From an uncultured Hungatella sp. (lineage in GTDB: Bacteria; Bacillota; Clostridia; Lachnospirales; Lachnospiraceae), in NCBI GenBank assembly GCA_910577935.1, contig CAJTOT010000006.1, positions 97,251-115,096 on the forward strand: a stretch of 17,846 nt of DNA, given 5' to 3'. Each line of letters opens with the position of its first letter. The stretch's first letter is position 1. Below, piece by piece: positions 1 through 7,515 of this stretch. Both the position numbers and the translations under genes were made by a program. A model generated the notes under the pieces. It saw only the letters and a list, made by a program, of their open reading frames with translations. It had not been told where the DNA came from and searched no databases.

Positions 1-621
1 ACTCACATGCTCGTCGTGCTGGGTGGACAGAACCACCGCGTCCAGCCTCACCGGTTTGCCCTTGTCGTCATACTCCACCGTCACCTGTGTCTTTCCGTCA
101 GGGCGGAGATAATCCAGAGTCCCGTCCTTGCGGATCTTGGTCAGCTGGAGAGCCAGCTTGTGGGCCAGGGCGATGGGGTACGGCATGTATTCCTCCGTCT
201 CGTTGCTGGCATAGCCGAACATCATCCCCTGATCCCCGGCTCCGATGGCCTCAATCTCCTCGTCGCTCATCTTATTTTCCTTTGCCTCCAGGGCCTTGTC
301 CACCCCCATGGCGATATCCGTGGACTGTTCGTCGATGGCAGTGATCACGCCGCAGGTCTCGCAGTCGAACCCGTACTTGGCCCTGTCGTATCCGATCTCC
401 CGGATAGTTTTCCTGACAATCTTCTGAATATCCACATACGCCTTGGTGGTAATCTCCCCCATAACCATCACCAGACCGGTGGTCACTGCCGTCTCGCAGG
501 CAACACGGCTCATAGAGTCCTGCTCCAGCAGGGCGTCCAGAATCGCATCGGAAATCTGGTCGCACATCTTGTCCGGATGTCCCTCGGTCACTGACTCGGA
601 TGTAAATAAACGTTTGTCCAT
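1..621 (-). CDS. metK: S-adenosylmethionine synthetase, N-terminal part (cut by window edge)
   Basis: MetK makes S-adenosylmethionine from methionine and ATP in the cytoplasm. The 207 visible codons begin MDKRLFTSESVTEGHPDK, where the family's conserved active-site His is residue 15. They include the signature GAGDQGMMFGY, which belongs to the family's ATP-binding motif, and the usual AIDEQSTDIA stretch. The start is the ATG at 619-621, with AGGAGG (631-636 on the plus strand as CCTCCT) nine bases upstream. Members are normally near 395 residues, so roughly the last half lies outside the window, before base 1. No frameshift is seen. The gene sits behind a SAM-I riboswitch and its own promoter, so it is expected to be shut down by its product. 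Identification is firm. Confidence 0.98.
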   Translation of the reverse strand, partial: MDKRLFTSESVTEGHPDKMCDQISDAILDALLEQDSMSRVACETAVTTGLVMVMGEITTKAYVDIQKIVRKTIREIGYDRAKYGFDCETCGVITAIDEQSTDIAMGVDKALEAKENKMSDEEIEAIGAGDQGMMFGYASNETEEYMPYPIALAHKLALQLTKIRKDGTLDYLRPDGKTQVTVEYDDKGKPVRLDAVVLSTQHDEHVS

Positions 622-660
622 AAATCTTTTCCTCCTTTGAAAATCTTAAAATAAGGCACA

Positions 661-691
661 AAGAAAAGTCCGTAGCGCGAACTCCGGACTT
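661..691 (-). terminator. Riboswitch-controlled intrinsic terminator of metK leader
   Basis: Read on the minus strand, AAGTCCG (691-685) pairs with CGGACTT (672-666) around a 12-base loop and is followed by TTCTT. It lies 40 bases before the metK start. Its 5' arm also forms part of an alternative helix: ATCAAGTCC (694-686) can pair with GGATTTGAT (711-703). That is the expected antiterminator of a SAM-I switch. Confidence 0.85.
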
Positions 692-702
692 GATTATCTT
701 AC

Positions 703-843
703 ATCAAATCCTCTTATTGTTCGATTTCTCGCTCAGGTTGGCACCTTCCGTTATCTCCGCGTCTGACCGTCGTGTCCGAAGCGGGTCCGGGGTTGCCGTG
801 ACTTCACAGATCCTTTGTATCTCCATCACTCTGAATAAGGGAT
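703..843 (-). promoter_or_regulatory. SAM-I (S-box) riboswitch upstream of metK
   Basis: On the minus strand this leader carries the S-box landmarks in order: a P1 5' strand (ATCCCTTATT, 843-834), GTGATGGAG, TGTGAAG, CGGCAACC, GGTGCCAA, CGAGAAATCG, and a P1 3' strand AATAAG (718-713) continuing to GGAT. P1 closes as about ten pairs with one bulged A. The GGAT end of P1 is also the start of the antiterminator GGATTTGAT, so binding of SAM (P1 formed) frees the terminator arm, while absence of SAM lets the antiterminator form. This is the classical off-switch by transcription attenuation, and its position before metK fits the known regulon of the class. Confidence 0.95.
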
Positions 844-875
844 ATTACGTACTTTTCAATTGTTTTGACATAAAA

Positions 876-904
876 ATTATAGCGGATTCACATACAGCTG
901 TCAA
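876..904 (-). promoter_or_regulatory. Sigma-A promoter of metK
   Basis: On the minus strand a perfect TTGACA (904-899) and a perfect TATAAT (881-876) are separated by 17 bases. This consensus promoter starts transcription about 30 bases before the riboswitch. Its -35 box begins just four bases past the murA stop codon (908-910), so metK has its own promoter while murA read-through would enter the same leader. Confidence 0.92.
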
Positions 905-907
905 GAG

Positions 908-2200
908 TCAGCTGATCTTTAAGCGGAATTTCTGCAGCGCCTTGTCGGAATCCACCTTCTGGATCATGGCCCCCAGCCCTTTCAGCTTCTCCTCAAAATG
1001 TTCGTATCCACGCTGGATATAGCCGATCTCATCCACAACCGTGTAACCGTCGGCTGCCAGACCGGCGATGACCAGAGCCGCACCCGCGCGCAGATCCGGC
1101 GCATTGACAGAGGCGCCTGTGAAGCCGCCCACTCCGTCGATGATGGCAACATTGCCCTCCACCTTGATATTGCTGCCCATGCGGGCCAGCTCATCCACAT
1201 ATTTAAAACGATTTTCAAAAATACTTTCCGTCACGATGCTGGTGCCGCTGGCCAGAGCCAGTGTCACCGCCATCTGAGGCTGCATATCCGTGGGAAAACC
1301 AGGGTAAGGCAGAGTATTGATGTTGGTATGTCTCTGGCGGGGCTTGCCCACCACCCGCACCGCGTCGTCGAACTCCACCACCTCGCATCCGATCTCCTGG
1401 AGTTTTGCGGAGATGGCCTCCAGGTGCTTGGGAATCACGTTCCGCACCGTCACGTCTCCCCTGGTCACAGCGGCGGCGCACATAAAAGTTCCCGCCTCGA
1501 TCTGATCCGGGATAATCGAATATTCGGTTCCGTGAAGCTTCCGGACACCCTTGATCCGGATAATATCCGTGCCTGCCCCCTTGATGTTGGCCCCCATGCT
1601 GTTGAGGAAGTTGGCCACATCCACCACGTGAGGTTCCTTTGCCACGTTCTCAATAATCGTCTGTCCCTCTGCCAGAGATGCCGCCATCATAATGTTGATG
1701 GTGGCGCCCACCGACACCTTGTCCAGATACACATGACTTCCCACCAGGTCGATGGCGTGGGCCACCACCGCTCCCCGCTCAATCTCCACCCTGGCTCCCA
1801 GGGCCCGAAATCCCTTCAGATGCAGGTCAATAGGCCTGCTGCCGATGTTGCAGCCTCCGGGAAGAGGCACCTGAGCGCTTTTGTATTTTCCTAAAAGAGC
1901 GCCGATAAAATAGTAAGACGCCCGTATTCTTCGTATATATTCATCATCCACCTCTACTTCATGGATATCTTTCGCGTTGATCTTTACCGTGTGTCTGTCA
2001 AGTCTCTCGACTCTTGCACCAATCTCCTGGATGGCCTCCAATAAAACGTTGATATCTCTGACATCCGGAAGGTTCTCTATGAGAACATCCTCATCTGTCA
2101 TAATCGCGGCGGCTAAAATTCCCAGCGCAGCGTTCTTCGCCCCACTGATCAGGACTTCTCCCACCAGAGGATTACCGCCTTTCATAATATACTGTTCCAT
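908..2200 (-). CDS. murA: UDP-N-acetylglucosamine 1-carboxyvinyltransferase
   Basis: MurA transfers enolpyruvate from PEP to UDP-GlcNAc, the first committed step of peptidoglycan precursor synthesis in the cytosol. The 430-residue product is full length (family about 420). It has the N-terminal SGAKNAALG stretch with the conserved Lys22-Asn23 pair. Its loop PGGCNIGSRPIDLH places the catalytic, fosfomycin-reactive Cys at residue 117, so the enzyme should be of the fosfomycin-sensitive type. The start ATG at 2198-2200 follows AGAGGTG six bases upstream, and a good promoter lies at 2267-2295. Many Firmicutes have two paralogues (murA and murZ); the sequence alone does not show which this is. No terminator is seen after it. 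Its stop lies four bases before the metK promoter. Confidence 0.97.
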   Translation of the reverse strand: MEQYIMKGGNPLVGEVLISGAKNAALGILAAAIMTDEDVLIENLPDVRDINVLLEAIQEIGARVERLDRHTVKINAKDIHEVEVDDEYIRRIRASYYFIGALLGKYKSAQVPLPGGCNIGSRPIDLHLKGFRALGARVEIERGAVVAHAIDLVGSHVYLDKVSVGATINIMMAASLAEGQTIIENVAKEPHVVDVANFLNSMGANIKGAGTDIIRIKGVRKLHGTEYSIIPDQIEAGTFMCAAAVTRGDVTVRNVIPKHLEAISAKLQEIGCEVVEFDDAVRVVGKPRQRHTNINTLPYPGFPTDMQPQMAVTLALASGTSIVTESIFENRFKYVDELARMGSNIKVEGNVAIIDGVGGFTGASVNAPDLRAGAALVIAGLAADGYTVVDEIGYIQRGYEHFEEKLKGLGAMIQKVDSDKALQKFRLKIS

Positions 2201-2266
2201 CCTGCACCTCTATATCATCATTCTTTTATCTTACAGACTGCTTAAATTTTTCTTTCGTTTATGTAG

Positions 2267-2295
2267 ATTATACATGATTGAAAGGTGCTCGTCAA
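2267..2295 (-). promoter_or_regulatory. Sigma-A promoter of murA
   Basis: On the minus strand TTGACG (2295-2290), a 17-base spacer and TATAAT (2272-2267) make a near-consensus promoter about 65 bases before the murA start codon. It indicates that murA is transcribed independently of the broken gene upstream. Confidence 0.88.
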
Positions 2296-2339
2296 CCCAT
2301 CATTCCTTCTCGCAGGCATATCCACAGTACTGCCAAAGC

Positions 2340-4818
2340 CTAATCTCCTACATTGACCGCGCAGATAAAGTCATTTTTCTGACCGGCAAAATACTCTGCC
2401 CCGTCTCCCAGTCCCATCTTCCAGGACTCTCCCGTGGCGGGGTTAAAAAGGGTGACATTGTACTGGTCAAACCCACTGAGCAGCAGATATTCACCGTTTT
2501 CAATGTACGCCAGCACCGGATAGCCCTGACCGATAAAGTACAGGACCTGGTTCAGTATGCAGCCTCTGGCGTCCAAAAGCGCCACCCCGTTGTCCAACTG
2601 GGCTGCCTCCGTAAATTCTCCCAGATTCCTGACAATATCATACGCCTCTCTCTGGGGATCTCTGATGGTGTTTGAAGCCCCTCTGTCCACACGGTTCCAC
2701 AGAATTCTCTGGGCCTCGTCTGTCACCAGCCCCATCTCCTCGTAGGACGCGTTTACCGCCTCCGCAAAGTCCTCGTAAATCCCCATCAGGCTCCCCTGTC
2801 CATAGGCATAAAACTTCATCCCAGGCGTCCCGGTTCCCGGCTGCAGCCTCATGAGTTCTGATTCATCATAAGTGATCCTTTTTGCTGCCGTCACCTTAAC
2901 GTCCCTGCCGCTTCCGGCCTCCGAATTGATCTGGAGAAAATACAGCTTTCTGCGGATCTCGGAGGCGAACCAGCCGATGCCTTCCATGTAGGTCTCCTCG
3001 GCCGCCGTATTGCAGACAATGGTGTCGTCATCCACATGGGTGTAACTGTTCCCGCCGTCTTTTCTGTACCTCTCCACATGTATCCGGGCGCTTTCCACCT
3101 CTATGTTGGCGATGTAGTACCCTTCCCTCTCGTACCGGGTCTGAAGTACCATGTCGCCGCTCACGATCTCCAGGGCATACATGGGAAGAGTCTCGATTCT
3201 TCCGTTGAGAATCCACAGCCCCTCTTCCCTGGCCAGGCCATAGACAAAATCGTCCTGGACAAATCCCAGGCACCGGATCACATCCCCCTGGGGAGCCCGT
3301 ATCTCTCTGGGCACCCCCTGTGGCCAGGTCAAACACGTGGATGACTTTGGAATCATAGATGCTGCTCCCCTCCTGCCAGGCCAGCTTCTCACCGTCGCTG
3401 CTGATGGCATAAGTGCCCTCTGCCAGCCCCTCTGCCACGATTATATATTCATTGCTTGACAGATCAATCCCGAAGACGGCCTGATCCCGGAACAGGTACA
3501 GCATCCCTGACTCACTGCAATATGAAAGCGTCTCCATATCCAGGCGCAGCTCATCATAGGACTCTGTGACCGGGATAAAAAACCGCTCTTCTATAGATCC
3601 TGAGTGATCATACCTGTACAAGCTGATTCCCTGATATCCCTCGTGCTGTCCCCGGTTCATATATCCGTACACCAGGAAAAACATATCCCCGTCGTCACTG
3701 ACCGATACAACCTGGATATTGTGCCGGTCATAGTCCCCCCGCCCGCTGTCATCCGAACTGCTTCTGAAAGAAAACACCTTGACGACCCGGCCTTCCTTCT
3801 GGTCGTAGTACCAAAGGTCCCTGTTGAACACAAATCCAAAATGCCGGCCGTCAGAGCTCTTCTCCAGCTGAACGGCTTCATCATTTCCAATGCCCAGTAT
3901 AAGTCTTCTCCCGGAAAACAGGTGTCTCTCTCCGGAAAATATCTGGTTGGTCTTCCTGTCAAAATCCATCATGTAGATTCTCTGCGTATTCCACCGCATG
4001 GTGTAATAATCATCTACATCATAATACTCGGTTCCTCCGTCCTCTGACTGGCGGCTCACCTTGTACTGGACCTGTATCTGCCCCATGATGCCGTCCAGAT
4101 CCTTGAGCGTCACCTCCATGTCTCCCACCAGCTGTATGTCCAGCCCGGCCCAGGTCAGCTGGGAGAAACTGGACTTGATGGTCACGTGCCCCAGAGAGGA
4201 GTTGTCCGCCGTGCTGGAGGTCTCCAGATAGGTTACAAGGTCCGATGCCTGGGCGGAAGACAGGCTTTTTGTGGAAAATTCCCGCGCCAGAGCCATCATC
4301 TCCGGGCCATGCTCATTGTCTGTCCACAAAATCCTGGTGTAATAGTGAAGAACCTCTTCCCCCTCGATCTCAATCATCAGATGAAGCAGATATTCCTTCT
4401 CTTTAGTCAGCAGATTCTGGACAGGCAGGACCATTCGGACCTCCTCCCCGGAGTTCTCCCATGTCTCCACAGGCGTCCGCTCCACAAGCCTTGTCAGATC
4501 CATGCTGCGTATCTCATACTGAACCGCGGTAATCTGCCGGCTGCAGGGGGAAACTCTCACCTGAAGCTGCCTGTCCTCCGGCAGAACCGTCAGCGACTCC
4601 CTGGAGACCGTCTGGCGCATCTCCTGGCGGTATGCTGCCAGCCGGTTCTCCTCACCCTCAAACATGCTTGTGTACACTACCGGAAGAGACGGTTCCTCCA
4701 TAACCGTGTACACCGCCTCCGACTTATCCATAGCATTCTGTGCCGTTATAAAATAAACTCCCAGCGCCGCCACAAACACACCGGCCAGGATTACAATTCT
4801 CTTTATGATTCTGCCCAT
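2340..4818 (-). pseudogene. Membrane-anchored propeller-like protein with C-terminal C39-like domain, frameshifted
   Basis: Two overlapping reading frames (4818 down to about 3310, then down to 2340) together give one 825-residue protein. The first frame starts at ATG 4816-4818 with AAGGAAG upstream. It has a short basic N-terminus, one membrane helix (residues about 7-25, IVILAGVFVAALGVYFITA) and then a long extracellular part. That part has repeated beta-strand signatures such as SSDGRHFGFVFNRDLWYYD, VSDDGDMFFLVYGY and ISSDGEKLAWQEGSSIYD, typical of TolB/WD40-like propellers. The last 80 residues (VLYFIGQGYPVLAYI, then LLLSGFDQYNVTLFNPATGE) resemble a C39-like peptidase fold, but the usual His is absent, so activity is doubtful. 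The frame breaks in a run of five G near 3313-3318: with four G the reading HVFDLATGVPREIRAP continues smoothly. Function is unknown. A sequencing error or phase variation cannot be excluded. Confidence 0.75.
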
Positions 4819-4887
4819 GATTCAGAACTTCCTTACATTTAAGTTTTCTCTTATTGTAAATGCTAACCACAAAAACTACAACTTAAT

Positions 4888-4915
4888 CTTTTATAAAATC
4901 TTTGTTTTATGTCAA
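4888..4915 (-). promoter_or_regulatory. Candidate promoter of the frameshifted propeller gene
   Basis: On the minus strand a perfect TTGACA (4915-4910) is followed after 16 bases by TAAAAG (4893-4888), a four-of-six match to the -10 box, in a very AT-rich stretch about 70 bases before the start codon. The -35 box is strong and the -10 box is weak. Confidence 0.5.
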
Positions 4916-4954
4916 CACGGGTTACTGTTCACAGGCAGGGGCAGCTCCTTGCAT

Positions 4955-5818
4955 TCATCCGCACAAACCAGAGCGGCACCTTCTCCTCTGAAGCTCGTTC
5001 ATGAACAGAACCTTGACAATATCCGGAATCCAGTTTCCCCCGGTGAACAAATTGTCTGAAGAATTCCTGGGCGGCCTTGGACCAGGCGGCGGGTTCCAGC
5101 CGGGCGGGCCAGATGGCGGGCCGAAAGGCGGACCAGGCGGCGGGCCGAATTCCGGCGGCCTTCCCCCGGGACCTCCCGGCGGGCCAGGCGGCGGATTCCA
5201 GCCGGGCGGGCCAAAAGGCGGGCCGAATTCCGGCGGCCTTCCCCCGGGACCTCCCGGCGGGCCGGGCGGCGGATTCCAGCCGGGATGTCCTGACGGCGGG
5301 CCGGGCGGTCTCCCTCCAGGGCCCTCCGGCGGGCCGGGCGGCGGATTCCAGCCAGACGGACCAGACGGCGGAGCGGACAGCAGATCCGACGGCAAACTAA
5401 ATCCCGGCAGAGTTCCAAAGATACCCTCCTGAAAGCCTTCTGCCAGACCCGCTTTCTGTTCTGCACCCTGCTCAATACTCTGCTGCTGTATCTCTTTTGG
5501 AGGATCTCCAACCTCATATAACTCTGCCAGCTCCTCTTCCACGGCAGTTTCCAGATTCTCATTTCCGCCCTCGTCTCTCTGCCATTCTTTGGGGAGATTT
5601 TGGCAGATGACTCTGCAGGTCTGATCGATCATGACGGCATCCGGGTATTCATCATAGATGGGACTCCCTGCGTAATCCATGATATCGCACTGTCTGGCCA
5701 CATATTTTTGAAGTTCTTTTATTCTTCGTGGGTACATTCCCTGGAAATACTCTATATCCTGTCCTGTATAAGCCCCCGGAGTCAGCATCTCTTTCCACTG
5801 GGGAGAATATTTTGTCAT
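4955..5818 (-). CDS. Hypothetical clostridial protein with Pro/Gly-rich repeat insert
   Basis: 287 residues, no signal peptide or membrane helix. The start ATG at 5816-5818 is preceded by AGGAGAGG. There are three parts. Residues 1-82 are a helical, conserved-looking domain with YVARQCDIMDYAGSPIYDEYPD. Residues 83-145 are acidic and Gln-rich. Residues about 150-250 are a low-complexity block of Pro and Gly with four GWNPPPGP copies (Trp at 157, 181, 207, 241). A short C-terminal motif, WIPDIVKVLFMNELQRRRCR, follows. I recall proteins with the same N- and C-terminal ends but short linkers as common unnamed proteins of Clostridia, so the repeat block looks like an expansion inside a conserved frame. 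GPP triplets recall collagen, but the Gly spacing is not strictly every third residue. Function unknown; no clear promoter is seen in the 66 bases between the preceding terminator and the start. Confidence 0.8.
   Translation of the reverse strand: MTKYSPQWKEMLTPGAYTGQDIEYFQGMYPRRIKELQKYVARQCDIMDYAGSPIYDEYPDAVMIDQTCRVICQNLPKEWQRDEGGNENLETAVEEELAELYEVGDPPKEIQQQSIEQGAEQKAGLAEGFQEGIFGTLPGFSLPSDLLSAPPSGPSGWNPPPGPPEGPGGRPPGPPSGHPGWNPPPGPPGGPGGRPPEFGPPFGPPGWNPPPGPPGGPGGRPPEFGPPPGPPFGPPSGPPGWNPPPGPRPPRNSSDNLFTGGNWIPDIVKVLFMNELQRRRCRSGLCG
5090..5365. repeat. GC-rich tandem repeats encoding the Pro/Gly block
   Basis: The marker TTCCAGCC recurs at 5094, 5196, 5274 and 5346 on the plus strand, spaced 102, 78 and 72 bases apart. 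The second and third units (around 5140-5205 and 5218-5283) are nearly identical over more than 60 bases. All spacings are multiples of three, so copy number can change without breaking the reading frame of the host gene. Confidence 0.85.
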
Positions 5819-5883
5819 AAACCTCTCCTGCTTTTCTTTACTCCATCCTATGCCGGAGATCCTGTCCTAAATCCTTATTTACA

Positions 5884-5916
5884 GAAAAAAGGGTCTGGCG
5901 AAATAAGCCGGACCCT
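5884..5916 (-). terminator. Intrinsic terminator after the nucleotidyltransferase gene
   Basis: On the minus strand GGGTCCGGC (5915-5907) pairs with GCCAGACCC (5899-5891), with one mismatch, around a seven-base loop, followed by six T. It lies just past the stop codon of the nucleotidyltransferase and separates it from the Pro/Gly-rich protein gene. Confidence 0.93.
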
Positions 5917-5938
5917 CACTTTCTCATATTCAAAATAA

Positions 5939-6859
5939 TTATGACAGCTTTTCAGGGTACGCCCCCCGGGCTATCAGCGCGCGGATAGAATCTACCACCG
6001 CCTGCTTGTCTTCTTTGTAAGTCACTCCAAACCATTTGTCAGGCGTCTCCAGAACCCTCACCCTGGCCTTTCCCTCTTCCACAAGTCTGTCAACGATCTT
6101 GGGGAGCAGATACTCGGACTTTATGTCTCCTTCCTTGATTTCCGACAGGAACTCAGGAAATCCCTTTTCCAGCTCATCAAGGAACGTGACAGGAAATCCC
6201 CACATGTTCATGGACACATGACAGCTCTGGTCCAGGGACACAGGATTCCCCTGCTCGTCTCTGGCCTTCAGGCCCTGGCCCTCCCTCTGAATTTCGTAGG
6301 TCTCTGTCACCGCCTTCAGATATCCGTCCTCTGTAACCCGGCACACGCCTCTGGTAACGCCGCCGTTCTCGCTTAAGGTGTTGACCAGCATAAAGCCGCC
6401 CATGCACAGATCGTACACCTGACTGTCTTCCTTCATCTCGTTGACCATATAGTCGTGGATCTTCCTAAAGCCTTCTTTTCCGTAATAGTCGTCGGCGTTA
6501 ATCACCAGAAACGGACCGTCCACCAGTCCCTTTATGCTCAGTACAGCCTGTCCCGTCCCCCAGGGCTTCTTCCGGTCGGCGGGCTTCTCAAACCCTTCCG
6601 GCAGATCGTCCAGCTCCTGGAATGCATACTCTACACGGGCAAGCTTCTCAATCCTGTTCCCGATGATCTCCCTGAAATCCTTTTCCAAATCCTTCCGGAT
6701 GATAAATACGATCTTGTCAAAACCTGCCTGCAGCGCGTCGTAGATGGAGTAATCCATGATGATTTCTCCCCCCGGTCCCACCGGCTCCAGCTGCTTGATT
6801 CCGCCGCCGAACCGGCTTCCGATGCCAGCCGCCATAATTACCAATGTCGTCTCTTTCAT
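5939..6859 (-). CDS. Sugar-phosphate nucleotidyltransferase family protein
   Basis: 306 residues with the NTP_transferase Rossmann-like fold. The nucleotide-binding loop is MAAGIGSRFGGGIKQ (residues 9-23, with Lys22), there is a GTGQA motif at 101-105, and the metal-binding NADDYYG at 121-127. The family joins a sugar phosphate and an NTP to make an NDP-sugar plus pyrophosphate. The sugar and base are not evident, and the best-known relatives of this size are glucose-1-phosphate and related transferases. The start was chosen as ATG 6857-6859, because GGGAGG sits six bases upstream; an in-frame TTG two codons earlier abuts the ribosome site. The gene has its own promoter (6914-6942) and terminator (5884-5916), so it is probably a single-gene unit. 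That promoter carries the 21-bp element shared with the marR region. Confidence 0.85.
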   Translation of the reverse strand: MKETTLVIMAAGIGSRFGGGIKQLEPVGPGGEIIMDYSIYDALQAGFDKIVFIIRKDLEKDFREIIGNRIEKLARVEYAFQELDDLPEGFEKPADRKKPWGTGQAVLSIKGLVDGPFLVINADDYYGKEGFRKIHDYMVNEMKEDSQVYDLCMGGFMLVNTLSENGGVTRGVCRVTEDGYLKAVTETYEIQREGQGLKARDEQGNPVSLDQSCHVSMNMWGFPVTFLDELEKGFPEFLSEIKEGDIKSEYLLPKIVDRLVEEGKARVRVLETPDKWFGVTYKEDKQAVVDSIRALIARGAYPEKLS

Positions 6860-6913
6860 ATGCAACCTCCCGCTAAGTCAGCCATCACTGTTTGTTTTAT
6901 ATGTCTTTTTGAG

Positions 6914-6942
6914 AGTATATCATATTATGGTGTCAGGGTCAA
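6914..6942 (-). promoter_or_regulatory. Promoter of the nucleotidyltransferase gene
   Basis: On the minus strand TTGACC (6942-6937), a 17-base spacer and TATACT (6919-6914) match sigma-A boxes at five of six positions each. The -35 box lies inside the 21-bp shared element at 6926-6946, so a protein bound there would be expected to block this promoter. Confidence 0.75.
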
Positions 6943-6946
6943 AAAG
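6926..6946 (+). promoter_or_regulatory. Shared 21-bp operator-like element, copy 1
   Basis: The plus strand reads TATGGTGTCAGGGTCAAAAA then G. It matches copy 3 (7512-7532, minus strand) at 18 of 21 positions and copy 2 (7440-7460) at 15 of 21. It covers the -35 box of the nucleotidyltransferase promoter. A binding site for the neighbouring MarR protein is the simplest reading (inference). Confidence 0.6.
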
Positions 6947-6960
6947 TATTTTTCCCACCC

Positions 6961-7404
6961 TTACCTGTCTGTTTTGCCCTCCGGAGCCACGTTGCCCAGC
7001 GCTTTCAGAAGAACCTGGTAAAATATTTCCTTCTCCTCTTCTCCCACGCCTTCCAGAAGGCTTAACCCCGTTTCAAGAACATCTCCCACCAGATGTCTGC
7101 GAATCCCGGCCCCCTTTTCCGTAACCGTGATGATCTTTTCCCTGCCGTCCCTCTTTGATTTCTCAAGGAACACCAGGTCTTTCGCCGCCATACGCTTTAC
7201 GATCCCCTGAGTCGCCTGATGGCTGACTCCCAGATAATCTTTCAGATCATTGATCGTCCTGCCCGGACAGTCTGTTACATGGATCAGGCTTATGGCCTGC
7301 TCATCTGTCAAATCCACCGCTTTCAAATAGGCATTGCTTCTTTTGACCATTAGATGAGCCAGCTTCAATATCTTTCGGCCGATCTGATAATCTTTATTCT
7401 CCAT
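6961..7404 (-). CDS. MarR-family transcriptional regulator
   Basis: 147 residues, the usual length of the family. Helices about 5-30 and 110-140 should form the dimer interface. Residues 35-100 form the winged helix-turn-helix: TINDLKDYLGVSHQATQGIVKRM contains the recognition helix, and KSKRDGREKIITVTEKG is the wing with the conserved Asp-x-Arg. There is a single Cys, at position 46. The start ATG at 7402-7404 has AAGGATG upstream. It is divergent from the flavin reductase gene, and the 278-base space between them holds two copies of a 21-bp element and several dyads. The usual logic of this family predicts autorepression and control of the divergent gene, with release by a small ligand or oxidant; the ligand is unknown. 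Confidence 0.92.
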   Translation of the reverse strand: MENKDYQIGRKILKLAHLMVKRSNAYLKAVDLTDEQAISLIHVTDCPGRTINDLKDYLGVSHQATQGIVKRMAAKDLVFLEKSKRDGREKIITVTEKGAGIRRHLVGDVLETGLSLLEGVGEEEKEIFYQVLLKALGNVAPEGKTDR

Positions 7405-7428
7405 ATTCTGGGCATCCTTAAAATTCTA

Positions 7429-7456
7429 TTTTTATATATTATGACGTTGGGATCAA
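7429..7456 (-). promoter_or_regulatory. Candidate promoter of the marR-type gene
   Basis: On the minus strand TTGATC (7456-7451), 16 bases, then TAAAAA (7434-7429). Both boxes are only partial matches, but the placement mirrors the nucleotidyltransferase promoter, with the -35 box inside a copy of the shared element. Confidence 0.4.
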
Positions 7457-7460
7457 AAGG
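7440..7460 (+). promoter_or_regulatory. Shared 21-bp operator-like element, copy 2
   Basis: The plus strand reads TATGACGTTGGGATCAAAAG then G. It covers the putative -35 box of the marR promoter and is inverted relative to copy 3. It is the most diverged of the three copies, at 15 of 21 matches to copy 1. Confidence 0.55.
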
Positions 7461-7476
7461 TTTTTTCGGATCCCAA
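7447..7476. repeat. Inverted repeat TTGGGATC / GATCCCAA
   Basis: Perfect 8-base arms at 7447-7454 and 7469-7476 flank a 14-base spacer containing a T6 run. The left arm is part of element copy 2. It may extend the operator or form a cruciform; no coding function is seen. Confidence 0.55.
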
Positions 7477-7515
7477 GGTCACGTATTCACATGCAAGCAT
7501 GTCATACATGACCTT
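7475..7515. repeat. Nested imperfect dyad between marR and the reductase
   Basis: Outer arms AAGGTCACGTAT (7475-7486) and ATACATGACCTT (7504-7515) are complementary at 11 of 12 positions. Inside them ACATGC (7489-7494) and GCATGT (7497-7502) form a second perfect dyad with almost the same centre. The right outer arm overlaps element copy 3. The symmetry suggests a protein-binding array. Confidence 0.6.

Noticed and set aside
998..1894. 298-codon plus-strand frame opposite murA
   Set aside because: It lies fully antisense to a complete, well-conserved murA. The translation is His-rich and low in recognisable motifs, and no ribosome site is seen.
3300..3330. Programmed ribosomal frameshift for the split propeller gene
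   Set aside because: There is only a G5 run, with no slippery heptamer, stop codon at the site or evident downstream structure. A mutation or sequencing error is simpler.
5090..5365. CRISPR-like array
   Set aside because: The repeats have unequal period, are contiguous without unique spacers and are coding.
5001..5432. Gly/Pro-rich plus-strand frame of 143 codons resembling a collagen-like protein
   Set aside because: The repeat DNA is also open on the other strand. The minus-strand gene has a ribosome site and conserved non-repeat ends; this frame has neither.
6863..6865. TTG as start of the nucleotidyltransferase
   Set aside because: It touches the GGAGG ribosome site; the ATG six bases on is correctly spaced.
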